Shown one piece after another: positions 1-9,786 of a stretch of 45,617 nucleotides of DNA. The notes under the pieces are model-generated. The model saw nothing but the letters and a program-made list of their open reading frames with translations, did no database searches and was not told the DNA's origin. Numbering within the stretch: position 1 is the first letter of the stretch; each line of letters begins with the position of its first letter. Source of the stretch: Actimicrobium sp047621345. Lineage in GTDB: Bacteria > Pseudomonadota > Gammaproteobacteria > Burkholderiales > Burkholderiaceae_D. The position numbers and the translations under genes are program-made. The stretch is from contig JBLHLW010000033.1 of NCBI GenBank assembly GCA_047621345.1, positions 1 through 45,617 of the forward strand, read 5' to 3'.

Positions 1-3000
1 CGTAGACCATTGGCAGGCGTGATGCCCATGTTGCAGTGAAATTCGCATAATCCGGATCGGCAAAATCGCCGCCGGGCTTGCCGACGAACTGTGGATTCGA
101 ATTGACGATATCGCCAAGCACTGATGTACTACGCAGACGAAACTTGTTGTAGGTCGTCCCTTCCAGGCTTCGGTCACCACGTATCCAGTTGAGCCGTTGT
201 TGACCCAAGCCATCATTAAATGACGCTGAATTGGTATTGAGTGCCTTCTGATAATCGAGCGGCAACGAGTTCCATTGGAAGGCAACGCCCGCCTCACCTG
301 GCATGCTGGGCAGACCGTTGTAGGTGAATATCACCCGCGATGCCGGCGCGATGCCATTGAGCTTCTGCCCCGCATCCCAGAGCGCTTTAGTTGCCACGAC
401 GCCATTTTTATCGATCGCAAAATCTAGCAGTTGTCCGGACCATTCCAACGTATTGAAGCGCGCCTGATAGATATGTGCACCGGTATTGAGCGATGTCGAG
501 CTACTGGCAACTGATGCCGACGAACCATTGGAAGTGATCGACTGAAAGGCACGCTGAAGCATGGCTTCAAGCGCAGCAGGATTGGTCACATAAAAATAAT
601 TATCGGGCGTTCCATCCGACCCCGGCATGCCGTTGGCGAGGCGGGTATCCCATTCGGACGCATTGTCGGGTGTGCCGTCCCCATTATCGTCGACAAATCC
701 GCCCCACTTTGCCGCGTAGTACAAAGGATCCTTGAGTTGAGATGTCACAACCCCGGTGACCTGATAGCTGGCAGTACTAGCGGCGTTATTCAGGTTGCAC
801 GAAGAGCAACCACCGGAGCTATTGACATTGCTGGTCGGCGTCACCGTCAGATTGGTCGGATCAATGAAAGAAAAATTGTTGATACCTGAATGGAAATGTG
901 GCCCATCCTTATCGGTACCTGAAATGATGTAGCCAAAACCCTGATCATTCGGTGTGGATTTGGCAAACACCGCTGTAGTGACCTTGATCGTATTGCCCGT
1001 AACAACATAGCTCAGGGTGCCCAAAACGTCCTGATCAAAGTCGCCCCCCTGACTTGAATCATCCCAATTGACATAGAACGAACCGCTGGTCGGTGTTTGG
1101 GAAACAATCTGAAAGTCGACAAGGGTACCGGAACTATAAATACCTTTTCCACCAGCATTGACGCGAAGGGCGGGCAGCAGGACGACCTGCTTGCCATTGA
1201 CGTTAATGTTGACTTTCGGCGTAGTAGTCGCCAATTGAATGGCGTAAGTGTTCACTTTCAGCGACGTGGTATCGGCATTTGGCACGGCGGCGGCAACCGG
1301 ATCCGGTAGTGAACGAATCCGGTGCGTGTGGGCATACCAGGCCGCACCGGCAATCTGAAATGTCCCATTGGATCCCGGGCCCTCCGGACACAAGCCTGCC
1401 ACCAGGCCCAAGGCATCGACGGTCTTCGAGACACACAGGCCATCGGTGCTTTTAGAAGGATTACCGGTACTGCCTACAAACCATTGCTTACCGTTGATCT
1501 GTTCGGCAGCGCCAATCTGCGTTGTCAGATCAGCCACACTGGCGGCGCTGCCCAGATCTTTGATGCCGTCCATTTGATTACCGTCATACGACGACACACT
1601 GGAATTGAAAACCAGCGTATTCAACGCCGAACAATAATTCGTCGCTGTCAATGGATCGATCCACGCTTCGGCAGTCAGTCCCAGTGTCTCATCCTTGCTG
1701 CCGGCTGAATAAACATAACTGGGGGTTGGCGACTTCCCGGCAAAGTAACGAAGTGACTCGAGGTAAATTTCCGACATCGGATTGCCCCAACTTGAACAAT
1801 CGCCTTCGTTCGCAAAACCGCCCATCGCACCATTGCCACCACTCTGTACGATACCTAGCAACTGAAAATTGCAATTTTCAGGTCCAAGGTAGGTTCCGTC
1901 GCCATAGTTATAGCCATATATTCTTAACCTGTTCATGTTGTAGACGATGCCTTTGACACCGGTGAATTTGCCGTTCGAGCTTGGCGTAGTGGAGTCAACC
2001 TCCGAGCTAAAGTCTCCAATATTGCGTCGCAATACCCCACCCGAAATATTCTTCTGATAGCTTCCGCTCATCATGCCAAACTGAATCAGATTGCTATCAC
2101 TATCGCCATAGCTATGAAGCAAACCGATCGGCTTATAAGTACCGTCGGGATATTTCTTGCATTTTTCGGTCGCGAGCAAATCCACCACGCAGACTTGGAC
2201 ACGCGCGATATATTCGCCGTTGACCGACGGCGCCGGCGAGGTAACGAGGCCACGACTGCTGCGCGATGGCTGATACGCTGACGAGTTCAGGCCGGTTATC
2301 AACGGATTATTGCCATTCGATACACTGCCGATGGGGTCAACAACCTCTTCGGCCCAAATACACTGCGTTCGCTCATGCGATGTCCAAAGCGCATAATTCC
2401 CCTTCACGACACGGATTTGTGGCGCAGCAGTGTTGTTCTGCGAAAGTTTTTTCCCCGAGGAGAAATCCGCGGGTGTCAAATTGCACAGGCTCACGCCGGT
2501 TCGCGTGAGATTAGTGAGTGTCCAACTAGAGTAACTTCCACTCGCACCAGCCGGGATACCATTACTTGGCACAGATATCTTCAACGTGCTTCCCGCCGCC
2601 GAGACGACCGTGCCAATCATGTAATTGCCAGCGCCGATGCCGCTGCTGTTATCGCCACTGGTGCTGCCTGCCGTCGCATCCAGACGCACCTGGTCACCCG
2701 GATCCACATTTGCCCAAACCGCCGTCGTGGACAACGACTTCACTCCCGCACTAATACTCAACAAAGTTTTACTCTGATAAGTACCACCAAAAGTCTGGGC
2801 AACATTAACGGGTATTAATTGAGAAAGATCAGGACCGTTGTAATACTTGACCCACGCATGGCCATCCATTGGCTGGAAGGAACGCTCGAGCACTGTCTCG
2901 GCCCCGTCGGTCGAACGCATGCCGCCGTAAAGCAGCTTGCGTACGGCGTCCATGCGCGACATCGTGGCCCAGTTCAGGAAGTTGCCGCTCCACTTTCCGA

Positions 3001-3364
3001 CGCAGTAATGCGTAACGGCTATCGCAACTGGTTCGAAGCGGCCACGTGTCGCCGAATAGTCGTAGCATTTGGCGCCATCAAAATAGCCATAATAGTCAAT
3101 CGTGTTGGTGTAAGTAATTTCAATAACGCCATCGCCGAGCAAGTCCGAATAATCGTTGTAGGCCTTGTAAAACAGTTGATGATCTTTCGACATGTCGATC
3201 ATCACTTGCGGCTTGACTGCGGTGGTAGTGAACAACGGCGAGGTGGCTAACGCCAGTGGCGCTGCATCCGCCGCGTCGGCCACGAACAGGGAGACGAACA
3301 AAAAGAGCGCACCCAACGGCTGCAACAGACAACGCAAATAAATCAAGCGACATAGGGCCGACAT
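1..3364 (-). CDS. pilY1: PilY1-type pilus tip protein, copy A (partial, C-terminus beyond window)
   Basis: The minus-strand frame is open from an ATG at 3364 to the window edge (about 1,121 codons) and is a close paralogue of the complete gene next to it. The N-terminus is a signal peptide with a hydrophobic core, followed by residues nearly identical to copy B (VMIDMSKD, the CVGKWSGNFLNWATMSRMD block). The part at 1-127 matches 4891-5017 base for base, where the propeller region begins. The C-terminal calcium-binding propeller is not visible. PilY1 proteins sit at the type IV pilus tip and act in adhesion and pilus dynamics. It differs from copy B mainly at the signal peptide and in a shorter linker near residues 230-260, where copy B has a Gly/Asn/Thr repeat. 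It is last in the minor-pilin operon within this window. Whether it is intact beyond position 1 cannot be seen. Confidence 0.9.
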   Translation of the reverse strand, partial: MSALCRLIYLRCLLQPLGALFLFVSLFVADAADAAPLALATSPLFTTTAVKPQVMIDMSKDHQLFYKAYNDYSDLLGDGVIEITYTNTIDYYGYFDGAKCYDYSATRGRFEPVAIAVTHYCVGKWSGNFLNWATMSRMDAVRKLLYGGMRSTDGAETVLERSFQPMDGHAWVKYYNGPDLSQLIPVNVAQTFGGTYQSKTLLSISAGVKSLSTTAVWANVDPGDQVRLDATAGSTSGDNSSGIGAGNYMIGTVVSAAGSTLKISVPSNGIPAGASGSYSSWTLTNLTRTGVSLCNLTPADFSSGKKLSQNNTAAPQIRVVKGNYALWTSHERTQCIWAEEVVDPIGSVSNGNNPLITGLNSSAYQPSRSSRGLVTSPAPSVNGEYIARVQVCVVDLLATEKCKKYPDGTYKPIGLLHSYGDSDSNLIQFGMMSGSYQKNISGGVLRRNIGDFSSEVDSTTPSSNGKFTGVKGIVYNMNRLRIYGYNYGDGTYLGPENCNFQLLGIVQSGGNGAMGGFANEGDCSSWGNPMSEIYLESLRYFAGKSPTPSYVYSAGSKDETLGLTAEAWIDPLTATNYCSALNTLVFNSSVSSYDGNQMDGIKDLGSAASVADLTTQIGAAEQINGKQWFVGSTGNPSKSTDGLCVSKTVDALGLVAGLCPEGPGSNGTFQIAGAAWYAHTHRIRSLPDPVAAAVPNADTTSLKVNTYAIQLATTTPKVNINVNGKQVVLLPALRVNAGGKGIYSSGTLVDFQIVSQTPTSGSFYVNWDDSSQGGDFDQDVLGTLSYVVTGNTIKVTTAVFAKSTPNDQGFGYIISGTDKDGPHFHSGINNFSFIDPTNLTVTPTSNVNSSGGCSSCNLNNAASTASYQVTGVVTSQLKDPLYYAAKWGGFVDDNGDGTPDNASEWDTRLANGMPGSDGTPDNYFYVTNPAALEAMLQRAFQSITSNGSSASVASSSTSLNTGAHIYQARFNTLEWSGQLLDFAIDKNGVVATKALWDAGQKLNGIAPASRVIFTYNGLPSMPGEAGVAFQWNSLPLDYQKALNTNSASFNDGLGQQRLNWIRGDRSLEGTTYNKFRLRSTSVLGDIVNSNPQFVGKPGGDFADPDYANFTATWASRLPMVY

Positions 3365-3399
3365 GAAATCTCCAAGGCTAGGTGGCCAAATTGGATAAC

Positions 3400-3429
3400 C
3401 TAAAAACAGATGGTTTCGTGCACGATGAT
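3400..3429 (-). pseudogene. Decayed 3' tip of pilX between the two pilY1 genes
   Basis: Between the two pilY1 genes, the minus strand reads ...IIVHETICF-stop. This corresponds to the true PilX C-terminus (...VIVQETIRP-stop at 8384-8413). The following non-coding bases up to the copy A start also match those between pilX and copy B. It marks the upstream edge of the tandem duplication. Confidence 0.75.
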
Positions 3430-3449
3430 GGGTTGTCGATAGCCATCGC

Positions 3450-6400
3450 TTAGCGCATGATTTCGCGCCACGACAACCGGCCACTGGAGCTAGCCGCATT
3501 TTCTAGTATGCTTTCAATGGCACCTTTTGATCCCGACATGACTTTGTATTCGCGTTTTGGCTCCGCGCTTAATATTGTCGGCGCCGAAGGAATCCCCACT
3601 GTCGAACGCCTGCCACTGACGGGGATAGCGTTTCCACTGGCGCTGGCTCTCAGGTAGTCGGCATTAGAAAACTTGTTGTCCTTGTTGACATCAAAGGGGG
3701 TCGCCGCCAAGCGACTACCGCTCACGGCGTCAAGCTCCATCAACCAACCGTCACCACCATAAGTACACGCAGATGGGGACGGGATCGCGGTCGTAAAAAT
3801 GACTCGTCCGTTGCGTATCACCGGATTAAAAATGACCCGCTCACCCTGTGGCAACGATGAGGATGGCGTCTGCAAATCGAGGTACCAGCCTTTCTGGGCA
3901 GGATAATTGACCAGGTTATTCGACGTCAGGCGATACGCAGTGGGATCGGAACTGCTTGCAGTGACTTCCGCGAGGATGGTCTGCCTGGTCAGCAGCGAGC
4001 GGCCGGTCACCATCGCTGCGCCAGGTCGCCCATCCTGGTCCCATATGCCATAAAAAGTTTGCACTGACGTATCGCCGACATCAACAAGCTGCAGATAACG
4101 CCCCGTACCGAAGGTCACCATATAGCCACCTGCAGGATTGCGAATAACGTCGGGAGCAGAAGTAATTGGCTGAGCCACACCGCTAGCCGACTTGGCTGTG
4201 TAGAGCAACTGCGCGGCCCCCCAGGTCGATGCGTCAGCATTACCAAGTGCGAACTTCCACATATTGCCGAACAAGTCGCCGGCATACACGGCATCGACCA
4301 TGCCATTGCCATCGACATCAACGGGTAATGGCTCGGACAAGCCATTCGGCGTTACCACCGAACCAATCGCTGCACCACCTGCATCGGTCGCCAGCTTCAG
4401 GTAATCGACATCCTTTACCCAGGTTTTTTTACCGGCTGGTCGATCCAGAAATACGATGTAGAGAAACGCCTTGCCACTCGAGGTGCTGTTGTAGCCGTTT
4501 CCGAAGACGGCAGCCCAACGGCCATTCGCCATCTTGACAATGGCTGGCTGACCAAACGTGTATCCCAGATCTGGATCGTCACTATCGGTAAACTCCCACT
4601 GAACGACGGCGCCCGCCTTGCCAGCTGCTTCACTATAGTTGCTTGGGTCGGTCACATCGAGTGCAAATACGCTGGAGCCGCCACCGGCCAACCCACCGAC
4701 CAGGAAAGTTTTCCACACACCGTTGACCTTTGCATCACGTACGATCGGCGAGCCATCCACCCAGTATTTATGAGCGCCCCCCTGATCCGGTAGACGCGAC
4801 AGCGTCGCCATCAACCGGGAGGGGATAAATGCCATTTTTTCGGTGCCATCCACGGCAGAAAAGCCGTGAAGCATTCCGTCGTTACTACCAACGTAGACCA
4901 TTGGCAGGCGTGATGCCCATGTTGCAGTGAAATTCGCATAATCCGGATCGGCAAAATCGCCGCCGGGCTTGCCGACGAACTGTGGATTCGAATTGACGAT
5001 ATCGCCAAGCACTGATGTGGTACGCATGCGAAACTTGTCAAATGTCGTGCCTTCGAGGCTTCGGTCGCCACGTAACCAGTTGAGCCGTTGTTGACCCAAG
5101 CCATCATTAAATGACGCTGAATTGGTATTGAGTGCCTTCTGATAATCGAGCGGCAACGAGTTCCATTGGAAGGCAATGCCCGCTTCACCTGGCATGCTGG
5201 GCAGACCGTTGTAGGTGAATATCACCCGCGACGCCGGCGCGATGTCATTGAGCTTCTGCCCCGCATCCCAGAGCGCTTTAGTCGCCACGACACCATTTTT
5301 ATCGATCGCAAAATCTAGCAGTTGCCCGGACCATTCCACCGAATTGAAGCGCGCCTGATAGATATGAGCCCCAGTGTTGAGCGATGTCGAGTTGCTGGCA
5401 ACCGATGACGACGAACCATTGTTAATGATTGACTGAAAGGCGCGCTGCAGCGTGGTTTCGAGCGCAGCAGGATTAGTGACATAAAAATAATTATCGGGCG
5501 TTCCATCCGACCCCGGCATGCCGTTGGCGAGGCGAGTATCCCATTCTGAGGCATTATCGGGCGTGCCGTCTCCATTGCCATCGACGAATCCACCCCACTT
5601 TGCTGCATAAAACAAAGGATCCTTGAGTTGCGATGTTACAACCCCGGTGACCTGATAGCTGGCGGTGCTAGCGGCATTATTTTGTTTACACGACGAGCAA
5701 CCGCCGGAGCCATTGATATTGCTGGGCGGCGTCACCGTCAGATTGGTCGGATCATTGAACGAAAAATTGTTAATACCTGAATGGAAATGTGGACCATCCT
5801 TATCGGTACCTGAAATGATGTAGCCAAAACCCTGATCATTCGGTGTGGATGAAGCAATCACCGCTGTGGTGACCTTGATCGTATCGCCCGTAATGACATA
5901 GCTCAGGGTACCCAAGACGTCCTGATCAAAGTCGCCCCCCTGACTTGAATCATCCCAGTTGATATAGAACGAACCGCTGGTCGGTGTTTGGGAAACAATC
6001 TGAAAGTCAACAAGACCGCCGGAACTGTAAGTACCTTTGCCACCGGCATTGACCCGAAGGGCGGGCAGCAGGACGACCTGCTTGCCATTGACGTTAATGT
6101 TGACTTTCGGCGTAGTGGTCGCCAACTGAACGGCGTAAGTATTTACTTTCAGCGACGTGGTATCGGTGCTTGGCACGGCGGCGGCAACAGGATCCGGCAA
6201 CGAACGGATCCGGTGCGTGTGGGCATACCAGGCCGCACCGGCAATCTGAAATGTCCCATTGGATCCAGGACCCTCCGGACACAAGCCGGCCGCGAGACCC
6301 AAGGCATCGACGGTCTTCGGGACACACAAGCCATCGGTACTACTAGAAGGATTACCGCTATTACCAACAAACCATTTTTTTCCGTTGATTTGTTCGGCGG

Positions 6401-8348
6401 CACCAATCTGTGTTGTCAGCTCAGCCGCACTGGCGACGCTGCCCAGATCTTTGATTCCATCCATTTGGTTACCGTCATACGACGACACACTGGGATTGAA
6501 GACCAACGTATTTAACGCCGAGCAATAATTCGTCGCTGTCAATGGGTCAATCCACGCTTCGGTAGTCAGTCCCAGTGTCTCATCCTTGCTGCCGGCTGAA
6601 TAAACATAGCTGGGGGTCGGCGACTTTCCCGCAAAATAACGGAGTGACTCGAGGTAAATTTCCGACATCGGATTACCCCAGCTTGAACAATTCCCTTCGT
6701 TCTGAAAATCGCCCATTGCTACGCCACCACCGCTATTTACGAGACCGACCAATTGGAAACCACACGTATCAGTCGAAGAATAGGTTCCAGCGTCATAGCT
6801 ATAGCCATATATTCTTAACTTGTTCATGTTGTAGACGATGCCTTTGACACCGGTGAATTTGCCGTTAGAGCTTGGTGTAGTGGAATCAACCTCTGAGCCA
6901 AAGTCTCCAATATTGCGTCGCAATACCCCACCCGAAATGTTCTTTTGGTAGCTTCCGCTCATCATGCCAAACTGAATCAGGTTGCTGTCGCTATCGCCAT
7001 AGCTATGAAGCAAACCGATCGGCTTATACGTACCGTCGGGATATTTCTTGCATTTTTCGGTCTCTCGCAAACCCACCACGCAGACTTGGACACGGACAAC
7101 ATATTCGCCGTTGACGTACGGCGCCGGCGAGGTAACGAGGCCACGACTGGTGCGCGATGGCTGATACGCTGACGAGTTCAGGCCGGTTAACAACGGTTTA
7201 TTGCCATTCGAGACCTCCTCGAGGTTGCCATCCGAAACCTCTTCGGCCCACAGACACTGCTGGCGCACGTGCGATGTCCAAAGCGCATAGTTCCCCTTTA
7301 CGACACGGATTTGTGGCGGGGCAGCGTTGTTTTGCGAAGATCCCTTTCCTGGTGCGGAATCCTTGGGTGTCAAATTGCACAGACTCACACCAGTTCGCGT
7401 GAGGTTAGTGAGTGTCCATGTAGAGTATTTTCCACTCGCGCCAGCCGGGATACCGCTACTTGACACCGATATCTCCAGCGTATTTCCCACCACCGAGACG
7501 ACATGGCCGATCATGTAATTGCCGGTGCCGGTGCCGGTGCCGGTGCCGGTGCTGGTGCCGGTGCCGGTGCTGGTGCCGTTGCCGTTGCCGTTGCCGTTGC
7601 CTTTTCCTTTACTTTTGCCGTTGCCGTTGTCGTTGTCTCCCTCATCGTCACTGGTGCTGTCTCCCGTCGCATCCAGACGCACCTGATCACCCGGATCCAA
7701 ATTCGCCCAGACTGCCGTCGTCGTCAACGACTTCACTCCCACGTCAATGCTCAACGAGCTCTGGCTCTGATACGTAACACCAAAATTCTGAGTAACAGTA
7801 AATGGTACCAATTGAGAAAGGTCAGGACCGTTGTAATACTTGACCCAAGCATGGCCATCCATTGGCTGGTGGGAGCGCTCGAGCACTGTGTCGGCCGAGT
7901 CGGTCGATCGCATGCCGCCATACAGCAGCTTGCGTACGGCATCCATGCGCGACATCGTGGCCCAGTTCAGGAAGTTGCCGCTCCACTTTCCGACGCAATA
8001 ATGCGTGACGGCCATGGCAACTGGTTCAAAGCGACCACGAAGAGCCGAATAGTCGTAGCATTTAGCGCCATCAAAATAGCCATAGTAGTCAATCGTGTTG
8101 GTGTAAGTGATTTGAATGGTGCCATCGCCAAGCAAGTCCGAATAATCGTTGTAGGCCTTGTAAAACAGTTGCTGATCTTTCGACATGTCGATCATCACCT
8201 GCGGCTTGACTGCGCTGGTGGTGAACAAGGGCGAGGTGGCTAACACCAACGGCGCTGCTCCTGACGTCGCAGGTGCCAATATGGCGGCGAACAGAAAGAG
8301 CGCTGCCGATGGCGGCAACAAGCGGATCAAGCGATAAAGGGCTGACAT
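3450..8348 (-). CDS. pilY1: PilY1-type pilus tip adhesin, copy B (complete)
   Basis: This 1,632-residue protein belongs to the PilC/PilY1 family and is larger than the roughly 1,160 residues of Pseudomonas PilY1. The start is the ATG at 8348, giving a clear signal peptide (MSALYRLIRLLPPSAALFLF, then a cut after an Ala-rich stretch); the longer in-frame extension lacks this property. The C-terminal third (about residues 1100-1630) is the beta-propeller-like domain, with the calcium loop DVDGNGMVD at about residues 1338-1346. Residues about 238-276 are a low-complexity Gly/Asn/Thr/Lys linker encoded by a hexanucleotide repeat. The start lies 35 nt after the pilX stop, so it is probably co-transcribed with fimT-pilV-pilW-pilX. 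Expected role: exported protein at the pilus tip for adhesion and pilus extension control. A second paralogue follows immediately. Confidence 0.93.
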   Translation of the reverse strand: MSALYRLIRLLPPSAALFLFAAILAPATSGAAPLVLATSPLFTTSAVKPQVMIDMSKDQQLFYKAYNDYSDLLGDGTIQITYTNTIDYYGYFDGAKCYDYSALRGRFEPVAMAVTHYCVGKWSGNFLNWATMSRMDAVRKLLYGGMRSTDSADTVLERSHQPMDGHAWVKYYNGPDLSQLVPFTVTQNFGVTYQSQSSLSIDVGVKSLTTTAVWANLDPGDQVRLDATGDSTSDDEGDNDNGNGKSKGKGNGNGNGNGTSTGTGTSTGTGTGTGTGNYMIGHVVSVVGNTLEISVSSSGIPAGASGKYSTWTLTNLTRTGVSLCNLTPKDSAPGKGSSQNNAAPPQIRVVKGNYALWTSHVRQQCLWAEEVSDGNLEEVSNGNKPLLTGLNSSAYQPSRTSRGLVTSPAPYVNGEYVVRVQVCVVGLRETEKCKKYPDGTYKPIGLLHSYGDSDSNLIQFGMMSGSYQKNISGGVLRRNIGDFGSEVDSTTPSSNGKFTGVKGIVYNMNKLRIYGYSYDAGTYSSTDTCGFQLVGLVNSGGGVAMGDFQNEGNCSSWGNPMSEIYLESLRYFAGKSPTPSYVYSAGSKDETLGLTTEAWIDPLTATNYCSALNTLVFNPSVSSYDGNQMDGIKDLGSVASAAELTTQIGAAEQINGKKWFVGNSGNPSSSTDGLCVPKTVDALGLAAGLCPEGPGSNGTFQIAGAAWYAHTHRIRSLPDPVAAAVPSTDTTSLKVNTYAVQLATTTPKVNINVNGKQVVLLPALRVNAGGKGTYSSGGLVDFQIVSQTPTSGSFYINWDDSSQGGDFDQDVLGTLSYVITGDTIKVTTAVIASSTPNDQGFGYIISGTDKDGPHFHSGINNFSFNDPTNLTVTPPSNINGSGGCSSCKQNNAASTASYQVTGVVTSQLKDPLFYAAKWGGFVDGNGDGTPDNASEWDTRLANGMPGSDGTPDNYFYVTNPAALETTLQRAFQSIINNGSSSSVASNSTSLNTGAHIYQARFNSVEWSGQLLDFAIDKNGVVATKALWDAGQKLNDIAPASRVIFTYNGLPSMPGEAGIAFQWNSLPLDYQKALNTNSASFNDGLGQQRLNWLRGDRSLEGTTFDKFRMRTTSVLGDIVNSNPQFVGKPGGDFADPDYANFTATWASRLPMVYVGSNDGMLHGFSAVDGTEKMAFIPSRLMATLSRLPDQGGAHKYWVDGSPIVRDAKVNGVWKTFLVGGLAGGGSSVFALDVTDPSNYSEAAGKAGAVVQWEFTDSDDPDLGYTFGQPAIVKMANGRWAAVFGNGYNSTSSGKAFLYIVFLDRPAGKKTWVKDVDYLKLATDAGGAAIGSVVTPNGLSEPLPVDVDGNGMVDAVYAGDLFGNMWKFALGNADASTWGAAQLLYTAKSASGVAQPITSAPDVIRNPAGGYMVTFGTGRYLQLVDVGDTSVQTFYGIWDQDGRPGAAMVTGRSLLTRQTILAEVTASSSDPTAYRLTSNNLVNYPAQKGWYLDLQTPSSSLPQGERVIFNPVIRNGRVIFTTAIPSPSACTYGGDGWLMELDAVSGSRLAATPFDVNKDNKFSNADYLRASASGNAIPVSGRRSTVGIPSAPTILSAEPKREYKVMSGSKGAIESILENAASSSGRLSWREIMR

Positions 8349-8410
8349 GGCATCTCCACGGCCAGATGGCCAAATTAGACGACTTAAGGACGGATGGTTT
8401 CTTGCACGAT
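4891..8410. repeat. Tandem direct repeat, right unit (pilX 3' end + pilY1 copy B)
   Basis: Counterpart of the left unit. It is slightly longer, chiefly because of the expanded hexanucleotide tract inside the coding region. Confidence 0.9.
7521..7634 (-). repeat. In-frame hexanucleotide repeat inside pilY1 copy B
   Basis: About 19 consecutive six-base units, mostly GCCGGT then GCCGTT on the plus strand, encode alternating Gly-Thr and Gly-Asn (some Gly-Lys) in PilY1. Copy A has only a short, non-repetitive counterpart at about 2620-2660. Because the unit is six bases, gain or loss changes linker length without shifting the frame. Confidence 0.9.
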
Positions 8411-8971
8411 GACGCTGGTCCCGGCGTTCGCTCCGAAACCAATTGCCGTGATTCTGTACAGCCACTTCTGCGAGATCTTGGCACTCAGGCTCACACCACC
8501 CAAATCGGGCAATACCTCGATCAAATAGCGTGGCTGCGCCGTGACGCCACCCTGTGCAGGCACCAACTTAAATTTTTGCTCCGGTGCCAGTAACGTCATT
8601 TCGCCGTACTCGACCGAGCGAGCGCTATCAGTCAAGTAGGTTTCCCATACCTGACTCTTACCTGCCACCGCTGGCAGGCATAGTCCGCGAGTAAGCACAT
8701 TGCTGCAATCCTCCGTTGCCCCGCTTGCACCCCGTATCCTGCTAGTCGGACTATTAATATCGGCACGCGCATCGCGCAACGCCGATTCAGCAGCAAAGAA
8801 CGCAATATTGCGATCACGGCTATTGCGCGCCATGCGCTCGTCAGTCCTGTTGATCAGCGCGGCACTCAGCCCTAACAGTGTCAGAATTATCAGAAACAAC
8901 ATACCGATCAGCAGCGTCGATCCTTGTTCGCGCCGTGCGGTCCGCCACGCCTTGGAAAAAGTGATCATCAT
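8384..8971 (-). CDS. pilX: PilX-type minor pilin assembly protein
   Basis: This 195-residue protein has the PilX N-terminal pattern: a short basic leader ending REQG, then Ser and a long hydrophobic helix (STLLIGMLFLIILTLLGLSA), followed by the family block AFFAAESALRDAR. As usual for PilX, the +5 position is not Glu. The ATG at 8971 overlaps the pilW stop by one base (TGATG), which favours it over an in-frame TTG just upstream. PilX is expected in the minor-pilin priming complex in the inner membrane, with PilV, PilW and FimT, and helps place PilY1 at the pilus tip. Its last codons were copied into the gap between the two pilY1 genes. Confidence 0.88.
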   Translation of the reverse strand: MMITFSKAWRTARREQGSTLLIGMLFLIILTLLGLSAALINRTDERMARNSRDRNIAFFAAESALRDARADINSPTSRIRGASGATEDCSNVLTRGLCLPAVAGKSQVWETYLTDSARSVEYGEMTLLAPEQKFKLVPAQGGVTAQPRYLIEVLPDLGGVSLSAKISQKWLYRITAIGFGANAGTSVIVQETIRP

Positions 8972-9786
8972 CAATCCAGTCGATTGCGCAACGCCACCGA
9001 AAACGACACGCGTTTTCGGAGTCGGCCGTCATTGGCCGAAGTGAACACGCTGCCAGCGTCGGTAGGCGGCGCCACATTGCCGGGGGCATATTGAGAACCA
9101 AAATGATTGAAAACCGGCACCGTCGCTGGTGTCGGGCTATCGACCGTACTGCTGCGCAAAACCGCTGATACCAGCACGCTGACCGCTTTACTGATATCCG
9201 CAACGCCCGGGGGCTGGTAGCTGAAACGCGTACCTGCGCCATCAATATCCACGATAAACAGCATCTGCAAGCTCTCGACACCGATCACTATGGGTGCCGA
9301 AACCAACCCGATCGTGCAGAACAACGACGGCTCCTGCGACACCGGATCGGTCTTCACCGTATAGATTTGCGTGACGACCGTATCGCGTCCGATGGCATTC
9401 CCAAGGCAATCGCGGATGCTGCCATCTGCCACGCCCGAGGTGTCTGATGCACCATAGAACAGCACGGTCAGCGCATCACTGGCATTGAGACCGCCATCGT
9501 TCTGTGCATCGACAAACAGCTTGCTGCCAGCAGCATTGATCGGAAATGTCGTGCTGGCATTAATGTCTCGGTAACCTGACAAGCGCAGATCACGCGTCAT
9601 CGAACGCATCAGATAACGGGCATTTTCCTGCACCAGCGAGAGTGCTCCCTGAGTCGCATAGGTACTTTTTTGCGTGAGATATAAGCCGGTCACAGCCAGA
9701 ATCACGACCAGCGAAATGGAGATAGAGACCATCACTTCAACCAGCCCAAAGCCCCTCTCCATGCGCAGCATCCTGGAGGCGCTCAT
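8971..9786 (-). CDS. pilW: PilW-type minor pilin
   Basis: This 271-residue prepilin-like protein has the type III signal ERG^FGLVEVMVSISISLVV, with Gly at -1 (residue 12), Phe at +1 and Glu at +5 (residue 17). The mature part starts with the usual hydrophobic helix, and size and operon position (between pilV and pilX) fit PilW. The ATG at 9786 overlaps the pilV stop (ATGA). A longer frame would start inside pilV and is not needed. It should be processed by the prepilin peptidase PilD and join the minor-pilin complex that initiates type IVa pilus assembly. Confidence 0.88.
   Translation of the reverse strand: MSASRMLRMERGFGLVEVMVSISISLVVILAVTGLYLTQKSTYATQGALSLVQENARYLMRSMTRDLRLSGYRDINASTTFPINAAGSKLFVDAQNDGGLNASDALTVLFYGASDTSGVADGSIRDCLGNAIGRDTVVTQIYTVKTDPVSQEPSLFCTIGLVSAPIVIGVESLQMLFIVDIDGAGTRFSYQPPGVADISKAVSVLVSAVLRSSTVDSPTPATVPVFNHFGSQYAPGNVAPPTDAGSVFTSANDGRLRKRVSFSVALRNRLD

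Larger units (their letters stand above)
1..3430. repeat. Tandem direct repeat, left unit (pilX tip + pilY1 copy A)
   Basis: This segment is a long direct repeat of 4891-8410. Similarity starts in the last codons of pilX and runs through the whole visible pilY1. Identity is mosaic: some stretches match exactly (1-127 with 4891-5017), while the signal peptide and the linker region differ clearly. Confidence 0.9.

Noticed and set aside
1..3364. pilY1 copy A as a broken pseudogene
   Set aside because: Reading the minus strand from 3364 in frame, its start, signal peptide and the blocks I checked are intact. Only the window edge truncates it.
7503..8243. Plus-strand frame starting in the hexanucleotide repeat opposite pilY1
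   Set aside because: The alternating Ala-Gly and Ala-Val start is the complementary reading of the repeat; the sense strand has a complete PilY1.
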